DNA of 64,000 bases from Bacillus sp. FJAT-27264 (lineage in GTDB: Bacteria; Bacillota; Bacilli; Paenibacillales; Paenibacillaceae): the NCBI RefSeq assembly GCF_001682855.1, contig NZ_MAQW01000001.1, positions 1,111,926 to 1,175,925 on the forward strand. Direction: 5' to 3'. Made by a program: the position numbers and the translations under genes. This document shows, in pieces, positions 8,871-17,919 of the stretch. The notes under the pieces were generated by a model. It was not told the DNA's origin, ran no database searches, and saw only the letters and a program-made list of their open reading frames with translations. The stretch's first letter is position 1. Each line of letters opens with the position of its first letter.

Positions 8871-8969
8871 AGCAGCAGCGCTCCTTCCCGATTAATGTCT
8901 CTTCCGCAAACCTTCTTCCATACGGTGACTTCTGACTTTCTATTGGATATGCAAAATGCTTAGATCACG

Positions 8970-9138
8970 CGTTCATTGTTGCGCGTTCAGACGTACAATG
9001 ATCAGCCATATGTTCACTGTTGGGTTCATACGTTCATTGTTGCGTTCATACGTTCAATGTTGCATTCACACTTCATTGTTGCGTTCATACGTTCAATGTT
9101 GCATTCACACTTCATTGTTGCGTTCACACGCCCAACTT
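8970..9138. repeat. Imperfect tandem repeat, about 20-bp unit
   Basis: Units of the type GTTCATACGTTCAATGTTGC alternate with a 19-bp version (ATTCACACTTCATTGTTGC). The 39-bp pair is duplicated exactly at 9044-9082 and 9083-9121, and more diverged units extend upstream to about 8970. It lies between ccdA and znuB. No protein-coding reading is convincing. Confidence 0.8.
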
Positions 9139-9172
9139 CTCCCACACCTGTGCTAACTGACGTATTCCCCGC

Positions 9173-9976
9173 TTATGTTGGCAGGCCCTTCTTGCCGATC
9201 AGCGTCAGAGCCAGCATCGCAATAAGTAACAGGACAATCGTAGCCCCTGGCGCAAGATTCCAAATTCCGGCTACGACAAGGCCACCCACTACCGCAATTT
9301 CCGCGATAACCACCGATACAATGACTGATGATTTAAAACTGCGAGATAACAGCAGACTGATGGCTACAGGTATGGTCAGCAGCGCGGATACCAGCAGGGA
9401 ACCAACAATTTTGATCGCTGTACTGATTACCAGTGCGGTCAGGATCGTTATTAACATGTTCAACAGCTTCACCGGCAGTCCGCTGACGCTCGCAGCATCC
9501 TCCTCGAAGCTGAGTAGAAAGAACTCCTTAAAGAATAGCGCTACCACAACCACCACTGCTATCGTAACCAGTCCAACAACGAGCAAGTCCGTATTGTCTA
9601 GTGTATAGATGCTGCCGAACAGATAGCTCATAACATCTGCACTGTATCCTTTACCCAGTGTGAAAAAAAGTGAGGCTAGCGCTACACCGCCGGACATGAT
9701 GATCGCAATGGATAGCTCGGCGTAGCTTTTGTACGCCTTGCGGAGCTTCTCAATGGCAAAGGAGGCGGCAACGGCAAAAATCAGCCCCGCACCCAGCGGA
9801 TAAAATCCCGCCAAGAAGCCCAGCGCCACACCCGCAATCGTGACATGCGCCAGCGTGTCCCCGATCATCGACAGACGTCTAAGAACAAGAAAAACGCCTA
9901 TAAGCGGCGCAGTAATACCAATCAGCAGCCCGCCTACAAGCGCCCGCTGGAAAAAATCGCTGAATAGAATTTCCAA
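9173..9976 (-). CDS. znuB: Zinc ABC transporter permease
   Basis: 267 residues, an ABC-3 family permease with seven to nine hydrophobic segments. The conserved loop RRLSMIGDTLAHVTIAGVALG follows the second helix. It forms the membrane channel for the metal delivered by ZnuA and powered by ZnuC. The TTG at 9976 is chosen because GGAG lies 8 bases upstream. In most relatives znuB follows znuC directly; here 2.35 kb of non-coding repeat DNA separates them, and no Zur box or clear promoter was found just upstream of znuB. Its expression may depend on readthrough across the array. Zn rather than Mn is inferred from the neighbouring znuA, znuC and zur. Confidence 0.9.
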   Translation of the reverse strand: MEILFSDFFQRALVGGLLIGITAPLIGVFLVLRRLSMIGDTLAHVTIAGVALGFLAGFYPLGAGLIFAVAASFAIEKLRKAYKSYAELSIAIIMSGGVALASLFFTLGKGYSADVMSYLFGSIYTLDNTDLLVVGLVTIAVVVVVALFFKEFFLLSFEEDAASVSGLPVKLLNMLITILTALVISTAIKIVGSLLVSALLTIPVAISLLLSRSFKSSVIVSVVIAEIAVVGGLVVAGIWNLAPGATIVLLLIAMLALTLIGKKGLPT

Positions 9977-10009
9977 AATCAATTCTCCTTTTTTTTCGAT
10001 CCCTCCCAA

Positions 10010-10031
10010 ACCCTCCCTTCCCGAAGGGAGG
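10010..10031. repeat. GC-rich hairpin upstream of znuB
   Basis: CCCTCCCTT...AAGGGAGGG short-loop inverted repeat 34 bp upstream of the znuB start codon. No T-run follows on either strand. The rest of 10032-10232 is non-coding and purine-rich, with repeated AGATC words and no recognisable feature. Confidence 0.5.
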
Positions 10032-10232
10032 GCCCCAAAGGGCTGCACCCTCTGGACACCGCTAAGTGCAACTGACGTAGGCGGGAGGGGTGGCTGTGAC
10101 TAGAGCCGTTTGACGCATGATCGCTTTCGTCCCTGACAGGACACGCTTAACGATGGACGGGACTTAGGGACTTGAAAGATCTACTGACAACAAGATCAAG
10201 ATATAAGATCAAAGGCAAGGGCAAAGATCTGA

Positions 10233-12013
10233 TGTTATCCTATGTTATACAATGGATAACCACAAGATCCAGTGCTATGGTTATCGTATGTTATACAATC
10301 GATAACCACAAGATCCAGTGCTATGGTTATCCTATGTTTGACCATGGATAGTCACAAGATCCAGTGCTATGGTTATCGTATGTTATACAATCGATAACCA
10401 CAAGATCCAGTGCTATGGTTATCCTATGTTTGACCATGGATAGTCACAAGATCCAGTGCTATGGTTATCGTATGTTATACAATCGATAACCACAAGATCC
10501 AGTGCTATGGTTATCCTATGTTTGACCATGGATAGTCACAAGATCCAGTGCTATGGTTATCGTATGTTATACAATCGATAACCACAAGATCCAGTGCTAT
10601 GGTTATCCTATGTTTGACCATGGATAGTCACAAGATCCAGTGCTATGGTTATCGTATGTTATACAATCGATAACCACAAGATCCAGTGCTATGGTTATCC
10701 TATGTTTGACCATGGATAGTCACAAGATCCAGTGCTATGGTTATCGTATGTTATACAATCGATAACCACAAGATCCAGTGCTATGGTTATCCTATGTTTG
10801 ACCATGGATAGTCACAAGATCCAGTGCTATGGTTATCGTATGTTATACAATCGATAACCACAAGATCCAGTGCTATGGTTATCCTATGTTTGACCATGGA
10901 TAGTCACAAGATCCAGTGCTATGGTTATCGTATGTTATACAATCGATAACCACAAGATCCAGTGCTATGGTTATCCTATGTTTGACCATGGATAGTCACA
11001 AGATCCAGTGCTATGGTTATCGTATGTTATACAATCGATAACCACAAGATCCAGTGCTATGGTTATCCTATGTTTGACCATGGATAGTCACAAGATCCAG
11101 TGCTATGGTTATCGTATGTTATACAATCGATAACCACAAGATCCAGTGCTATGGTTATCCTATGTTTGACCATGGATAGTCACAAGATCCAGTGCTATGG
11201 TTATCGTATGTTATACAATCGATAACCACAAGATCCAGTGCTATGGTTATCCTATGTTTGACCATGGATAGTCACAAGATCCAGTGCTATGGTTATCGTA
11301 TGTTATACAATCGATAACCACAAGATCCAGTGCTATGGTTATCCTATGTTTGACCATGGATAGTCACAAGATCCAGTGCTATGGTTATCGTATGTTATAC
11401 AATCGATAACCACAAGATCCAGTGCTATGGTTATCCTATGTTTGACCATGGATAGTCACAAGATCCAGTGCTATGGTTATCGTATGTTATACAATCGATA
11501 ACCACAAGATCCAGTGCTATGGTTATCCTATGTTTGACCATGGATAGTCACAAGATCCAGTGCTATGGTTATCGTATGTTATACAATCGATAACCACAAG
11601 ATCCAGTGCTATGGTTATCCTATGTTTGACCATGGATAGTCACAAGATCCAGTGCTATGGTTATCGTATGTTATACAATCGATAACCACAAGATCCAGTG
11701 CTATGGTTATCCTATGTTTGACCATGGATAGTCACAAGATCCAGTGCTATGGTTATCGTATGTTATACAATCGATAACCACAAGATCCAGTGCTATGGTT
11801 ATCCTATGTTTGACCATGGATAGTCACAAGATCCAGGCTATGGTTATCCTATGTTTCACTATGGATAACCACAAGATCTAATGCTTGGTTATCCTATATT
11901 CGACCATGGATAGCTACAAGGTCCAATGCTCTTGGTTATCCTATATTTGACTATGGATAACCACAAGATCTAATGCTTTGGTTATCCTATGTTTCACTAT
12001 GGATAACCACAAG
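10233..12013. repeat. Tandem array of 39 hairpin-forming 46-bp units between znuC and znuB
   Basis: Every unit is a roughly 29-bp interrupted palindrome (arms GGTTATCS and SGATAACC, 13-bp loop) plus a 17-bp linker, ACAAGATCCAGTGCTAT. Two versions alternate. Type A has arms GGTTATCG/CGATAACC and loop TATGTTATACAAT. Type B has arms GGTTATCC/GGATAGTC and loop TATGTTTGACCAT. From 10279 to 11841 they form 17 copies of a 92-bp A+B unit that look identical by eye. One variant unit precedes (10233-10278). Four diverged units follow, at 11842, 11887, 11934 and 11980, the last partial. All six frames are closed by frequent stops, so it is not coding. It is not CRISPR, because the linkers are the same in every unit. 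Origin and function are unknown. Confidence 0.97.
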
Positions 12014-12078
12014 GCAACATATTAAGGCATCTAACGTTATACTGTCGACGCCTCTTCAATACTAAAAAACCTAGGAGC

Positions 12079-12267
12079 ATAACTGGAAAAACTCCAGTTA
12101 TTTAAGAAGGATAGCTCCTTTTTCTCAAATTAGCTGGAATTATTCCTGTTAATCTAGCATTTTAAACGGATTAGATCTCAATAGCCGAGAAATAACAGGA
12201 ACTTATCCTGTTATTCTAACACTGACCAAGAAATGTATCAGAATAACGGGAGAAAATCCCGTTATTC
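12079..12267. repeat. Family of four short covarying hairpins
   Basis: Three perfect hairpins share the plan AAC-N-GGA, 5-base loop, TCC-N'-GTT: 12079-12101 (ATAACTGGA/TCCAGTTAT), 12191-12215 (AATAACAGGA/TCCTGTTATT) and 12241-12267 (GAATAACGGGA/TCCCGTTATTC). An imperfect fourth lies at about 12130-12152. The variable base and its partner change together (T:A, A:T, G:C). They lie between the 46-bp array and znuC; the DNA between them has no gene. Confidence 0.8.
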
Positions 12268-12329
12268 TCACGTACTAGTCAGCGTTTGCTGAATTTCATC
12301 TTTCAGGCCGAGGATTACCAAGGTATCCA

Positions 12330-13079
12330 TCAACTAATCGTGTGCTGAAGATTATCCTCGACACAATCCTGTACATCATGAGAGTGGCGGGAGTAGAAAT
12401 TGATTTTACCGTTACGCTGGACAGGCTCCTGCCCCAAATAATTACGGATCATATCAATATCATGCGACACCATCAGGAAGGTCATATGATGATGAGCATG
12501 CATATGCGTGATCAGGTCGAAGAATCCGGCCTGTGTCTCGGCGTCGATCCCAACGGTAGGCTCGTCCAAAATCAGCAGATCCGGGTGATTGATCAGCGCC
12601 CGCGCCAGGAACACACGCTGCTGCTGACCACCAGAGAGCTGACCCACTCTTTTATCCGCAATATCCTGAATACGCATCACTTCAAGCGCATCATCACACT
12701 GCCGATGCTGTGCTTTGGATACTCTACGAATCAGGTTTTTGTTGTTATAGAGGCCAGACAGCACCACTTCACGCACGGTAGCCGGGAACAACGGGTTAAA
12801 AGCGTTTTTCTGCGGCACATAGCCGATCCGCTCCCAGTCCTTGAACTTACGCACGGATTGGCCGAACAACTTGATATCGCCGCTACTCGGAGGCAGCAGG
12901 CCGACGATCATTTTCATCAACGTGGTTTTACCAGCGCCATTGGAGCCAATAATGCCGAGAAAATCACGCTCTTTTACAGTATAGCTAAGTCCGGATATAA
13001 CTTTTTGCTCTCCATAGGAAAAGGAAAGATCCTGTATCTCAATCATATGTTGATGACAGTCCAGGGATACCGGTTGCAT
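12330..13079 (-). CDS. znuC: Zinc ABC transporter ATP-binding protein
   Basis: 249 residues with all ABC ATPase motifs: Walker A GSNGAGKTT, Q-loop in YVPQKN, signature LSGGQQQR, Walker B LLILDEPTVGID and the switch histidine in VSHD. It energises metal import through ZnuB. The ATG at 13079 is chosen with AAAGGTGG 8 bases upstream. The first 14 residues before MIEIQDLSFSYG are unusual, so a start at that methionine is possible. It follows znuA by 33 bp and is surely co-transcribed with it. The short His-rich element HMHAHHHMTFL just before the H-loop is noteworthy in a zinc system. Confidence 0.93.
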   Translation of the reverse strand: MQPVSLDCHQHMIEIQDLSFSYGEQKVISGLSYTVKERDFLGIIGSNGAGKTTLMKMIVGLLPPSSGDIKLFGQSVRKFKDWERIGYVPQKNAFNPLFPATVREVVLSGLYNNKNLIRRVSKAQHRQCDDALEVMRIQDIADKRVGQLSGGQQQRVFLARALINHPDLLILDEPTVGIDAETQAGFFDLITHMHAHHHMTFLMVSHDIDMIRNYLGQEPVQRNGKINFYSRHSHDVQDCVEDNLQHTIS

Positions 13080-13112
13080 GCATAGTACCACCTTTCACGT
13101 ATACTTTCCTTA

Positions 13113-14120
13113 TTATTGTAAGGCTAGAATTAGATTTTGCAAATTTTTCTCCATCAGAGTGAAATAATTATCGTTATTTTTCTCCTGTTCCTGAGTCAGC
13201 CCCTCTACCGGGTTCAGCACAAGCGTCGATACTCCTGCTTCATTCGCCAGTGTTTTGGCCAGACGATCAGAGACCAATTCTTCGAAGAAAATATACTTAA
13301 TCTTTTCATCCTTCACCAGCTTCGCCAGCGCAATCATATCCTGACCGCGTGGCTCTGCATCCGGTGACAAACCCATAATCGCATGCTGATCGAGACCGTA
13401 ATCACGAGCCAGATAGCCGAAGGCCTGGTGAGAAACAACGATTTCTTTGCCCGGTACCTTGGCAAGTTCGGTTTCGAACTTGGTGTCAAGTGCCTTGAGA
13501 CGCTCTGCGAGCTTATTGTAACGCTCCTCGTAGCCAGCTTTATGCTCAGGATCAGCGGTTTGCAGACTATTTTTAATATTTCCGGCCATAATAAGTGCCG
13601 ACTTCGGACTTACCCAAGTATGTGGGTCCGTGTGCAGGCTATCCCCGCCCGTATTTCCACTCTCTGCACCATGATCCTCCGCCCCGCTCTCATGATCAGC
13701 ATTATCGCTGCCGCCATGGTTATGACCATCATCTTCGTTGGTTTTGATCAAATTAATGCCTTGGCTCACTTCCACCGCCTGCACTTTACTTCCACGATCC
13801 AGCCCCTTCAGGAAGTTCGGTACCCAGCCTTCCAGCCCGGCACCATTATATAAAAATAGCTGCGCTTTGGAGGTATTAATAATATCCTGACTGCGAGGCG
13901 TCCAGTCATGCGGTTCTACACCGACCGGCAGCAGATTAATGGCATGGACGTCATCCCCGCCAATTTCTTTGGCAAATTCATATATAGGATAAAATGTGGT
14001 GACCACGTTTACCTTGCCCTCCACAATATTTCCACCACTCTTAGCGCCGCATCCGGCGAGTACCAGAACCAGCATCAGGGCTGCCATGAACCACCCTTTG
14101 CGTGACATGCGTGAAACCAT
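13113..14120 (-). CDS. znuA: Zinc-binding lipoprotein of the ZnuABC importer
   Basis: 335 residues. A lipoprotein signal peptide ends in the lipobox LVLAGC, so the protein is anchored outside the membrane. It belongs to the cluster 9 (A-I) metal-binding family. Ligand regions include PVGVEPHDWTPR, TDPHTWVSPK and VVSHQAFGYLARDYGL (His residues) and a C-terminal acidic site. An acidic, His-rich loop between about residues 125 and 165 (DDGHNHGG...DHESG...EDHG) is the mark of zinc rather than manganese binders. It is the first gene of the znuA-znuC transcript and lies behind a promoter carrying two Zur boxes. The ATG at 14120 has GAGGAG 12 bases upstream, slightly long spacing. Confidence 0.94.
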   Translation of the reverse strand: MVSRMSRKGWFMAALMLVLVLAGCGAKSGGNIVEGKVNVVTTFYPIYEFAKEIGGDDVHAINLLPVGVEPHDWTPRSQDIINTSKAQLFLYNGAGLEGWVPNFLKGLDRGSKVQAVEVSQGINLIKTNEDDGHNHGGSDNADHESGAEDHGAESGNTGGDSLHTDPHTWVSPKSALIMAGNIKNSLQTADPEHKAGYEERYNKLAERLKALDTKFETELAKVPGKEIVVSHQAFGYLARDYGLDQHAIMGLSPDAEPRGQDMIALAKLVKDEKIKYIFFEELVSDRLAKTLANEAGVSTLVLNPVEGLTQEQEKNNDNYFTLMEKNLQNLILALQ

Positions 14121-14141
14121 AATAACTATCGACTCCTCAGA

Positions 14142-14191
14142 TCGTAATATTTACTATGCGAATTATAATAGTAATGGTTACGATAAGTCAA
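14142..14191 (-). promoter_or_regulatory. znuA promoter with two Zur boxes
   Basis: Reading the minus strand, -35 TTGACT (14191-14186) and -10 TATAAT (14167-14162) are separated by 18 bp. A Zur-like box, TCGTAACCATTACTA (14183-14169, 12 of 14 defined positions of TCGTAATNATTACGA), fills the spacer. A second, TAGTAAATATTACGA (14156-14142, 12 of 14), sits just after the start site. The arrangement predicts tight repression by Zn-bound Zur, whose gene is 3 kb away. Confidence 0.85.
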
Positions 14192-14350
14192 CTCCTTATC
14201 CTCTTGATCCCCAACGCTAATGCGGATTTCACTTATATTTTCTCTTTCCTTAGCTTGCCCTTCAACAGCGGATAATAGAATGCCGCTGTTGCCGGAGCAT
14301 AGTCTTACTGTTGCTTTTCTTTTTTCCTCTTTCTCTTTCTTATCGTATGT

Positions 14351-14400
14351 AAAAAAAAGGGAGCATCCCCTCAGCTCTCATAGCTGTAAGGATGCTCTCT
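14351..14400 (-). terminator. Terminator of metG
   Basis: GAGCATCC...GGATGCTC stem with an inner AGCT pairing; on the minus strand it is followed by eight T. It lies 215 bp after the metG stop, beyond a tandem repeat. Confidence 0.8.
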
Positions 14401-14520
14401 TTGATATGCTTTGATATGCTTTGATATGCTTTGATATGCTTTGATATGCTTTGATCTGCTTTGATGTGCTTTGATCTGCTTTGATCTGCTTTGATGTGCT
14501 TTGATGTGCTTTGATCTGCT
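14400..14520. repeat. 10-bp tandem repeat, 12 units
   Basis: Twelve uninterrupted units of TTGATNTGCT, in which position 6 is A (five units), C or G. The unit equals about one DNA helical turn. It lies in the 3' untranslated region of metG, between its stop codon and terminator. No coding potential is seen. Confidence 0.93.
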
Positions 14521-14615
14521 TTGTCGCACTCCGTTGTGCTCGGCGAAACACTAGCATTGTTCCAAATTGTTGCTCTGCACTACTCTAAATCACTTTTTTA
14601 AAAAATTGTGCCGTC

Positions 14616-16634
<2,019 letters not shown>

Positions 16635-16644
16635 TCACCCTTTC

Positions 16645-16950
16645 TTCTCCATAAAAAAACAAAAAACTCCCGCCCCCTTTATGGGGCGAGAGTAAACTCA
16701 CGCGTTACCACCCAAAATTCCCTGTCTCCTCACAGAGAACAGGCTTCTCCAGTTCCCTTGTAGGGAACTGCCCATTAACGCTGGAACACGCCGTTATCTT
16801 ACGTGAACCAGTCATGCGGTTCTTCGCTCGAACACAGTTCCTCCCGGACCATATTCAATCTGGCGTCTCCTGCCGGTTCTCAGCTTCCCCGGTTCTCTGT
16901 ACAGGTGTCCCGATCTACTCATCCGTTCCTCGGAAATCAAGTTATTATCC
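16645..16950 (-). promoter_or_regulatory. T-box leader (Met-tRNA responsive) of metG
   Basis: On the minus strand the leader has a long stem I. Its GAATATGG sequence probably places the Met specifier AUG at 16852-16850. Next comes the T-box core GGGTGGTAACGCG (16713-16701). Its UGGU bulge would pair with the acceptor end of tRNA-Met, whose discriminator base is A. A terminator follows at 16692-16653 (CTCTCGCCCC/GGGGGCGGGAG, then T6). Uncharged tRNA-Met should favour antitermination and metG expression. The specifier assignment is by eye and less certain than the T-box itself. Confidence 0.9.
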
Positions 16951-16952
16951 AA

Positions 16953-16982
16953 AATATACCCAAAAAGACGCCGTCATGTCAA
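16953..16982 (-). promoter_or_regulatory. metG promoter
   Basis: Minus strand -35 TTGACA (16982-16977), 18-bp spacer, -10 TATATT (16958-16953). The -35 overlaps the last codons of yidD. Confidence 0.8.
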
Positions 16983-17242
16983 GTAACCTGAGACGTTCCT
17001 CCCTTTGGAGGCTCCTCCTTGAGCGGAGGGACCGGGTCCAGACCTCCCGGATGGAAAGGATGACAGCGAGCAATGCGCTTCGCAGCCAGCCATGATCCCT
17101 TCAAGGGACCATGAACTTCTATCGCTTCCAGTGCATAAGCTGAGCAGGTCGGGTAAAAGCGGCAAGTAGCTGGCTTAATCGGAGAAATATACTTGCGGTA
17201 TACCCGGATTGGCGCCTGAATCGTACTGCGTCCAACTCCCAT
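16979..17242 (-). CDS. yidD: Membrane protein insertion efficiency factor YidD
   Basis: 87 residues with the complete family signature: [50 protein letters not shown] and DPVP. The conserved cysteines (TCRFYPTCS and RCHP) are present. YidD sits at the inner face of the membrane and assists insertion with YidC/SecYEG. The ATG at 17242 lies one base after the zur stop codon, so translation is probably coupled to zur; the ribosome site GCAGGG lies inside zur. Pairing of yidD with zur is unusual compared with the rnpA-yidC context, but small yidD genes occur in varied places in Bacillales. Confidence 0.93.
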   Translation of the reverse strand: MGVGRSTIQAPIRVYRKYISPIKPATCRFYPTCSAYALEAIEVHGPLKGSWLAAKRIARCHPFHPGGLDPVPPLKEEPPKGGTSQVT

Positions 17243-17243
17243 C

Positions 17244-17705
17244 TTAATGCCCTGCTTTACTAAGACTTGCCGGCGCTGACTCTTCTTCCCGGGTCTCTTC
17301 ACAATCTTTGCAGTAACCGAACACCTCAAATTTATGCTTGACGACCCGGAACTGGTCCGGCGTATCAGTCAAATTCATCGGACAGAAATGGATTGGATAA
17401 GTCTTCATGCATTGAAGGCAAATCATATGATGGTGATGATGATCGTGTACGCAGCTTGCTTTGAACTTCACGCCATCTTCAAAGACGACCTGCTCAAGCA
17501 CACCCAGCTCCTCCATGACCCGTAGGTTACGGTAGACGGTATCAAAGCTGAGACCGCTATACTTGCGGCCCATATGATCATAGACATCCTTCGCTGACAA
17601 ATATCCTGTATTCTCGCCGAATAACTTGGCAAGCGTTTTGCGCTGATCGGTGATTCGCAGTCCCTGCCCCGACATGACTTCCAATATTTGATCTGTCGAC
17701 AGCAT
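17244..17705 (-). CDS. zur: Zinc uptake regulator Zur (Fur family)
   Basis: 153 residues. The N-terminal winged helix includes [14 protein letters not shown] and [17 protein letters not shown]. The C-terminal part has a [12 protein letters not shown] metal site and a structural-zinc pair of CxxC motifs (CLQC and CKDC). HFCPMN and [12 protein letters not shown] match Zur more closely than Fur or PerR, and the znu operon with Zur boxes is 3 kb away. Zn-bound Zur represses zinc uptake. The ATG at 17705 has GGAG 8 bases upstream. A possible promoter, TTGACT-17 bp-CATTAT, lies upstream (about 17755-17785). Confidence 0.9.
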   Translation of the reverse strand: MLSTDQILEVMSGQGLRITDQRKTLAKLFGENTGYLSAKDVYDHMGRKYSGLSFDTVYRNLRVMEELGVLEQVVFEDGVKFKASCVHDHHHHHMICLQCMKTYPIHFCPMNLTDTPDQFRVVKHKFEVFGYCKDCEETREEESAPASLSKAGH

Positions 17706-17833
17706 ACGCTCATCTCCCATAATAATTGTTCATTTCAATAACACTCTCTTTATAATGCCCCAAAATATATGCTCAGTCAATGAAGCGCCTTACTTGCATA
17801 ATCAAATATCAGTCCATATGTATTCAATTCATT

Positions 17834-17873
17834 AAAAAACCCGAGGCACGTTCAATATCAGAACGCCCTCGGG
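17834..17873 (-). terminator. Terminator of the PKD-domain protein gene
   Basis: Minus strand CCCGAGGG-CGTTC...GAACGTG-CCTCGGG followed by T6, 47 bp after the stop codon. Confidence 0.87.
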
Positions 17874-17919
17874 ATGGATGAGAAAGAGTATTTATAAGTG
17901 CTAAAACCTGAAAATATCC

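Noticed and set aside
8956-9608. Open frames through the 20-bp repeat region and across znuB
   Set aside because: They arise from the short repeats and from the reverse strand of znuB; no start context or domain.
10233-12013. CRISPR array
   Set aside because: The sequences between palindromes are the same 17-bp linker in nearly all units, the repeats alternate between two versions with a fixed period, and no cas gene is present.
10233-12013. Cluster of DnaA boxes or an origin
   Set aside because: The units contain TTATCG, TTATCCTA and ACTATCC, never TTATNCACA on either strand, and no dnaA or dnaN is near.
10233-12013. Repeat-rich protein-coding gene
   Set aside because: The 92-bp period is not a multiple of three and every frame on both strands meets stop codons within three units.
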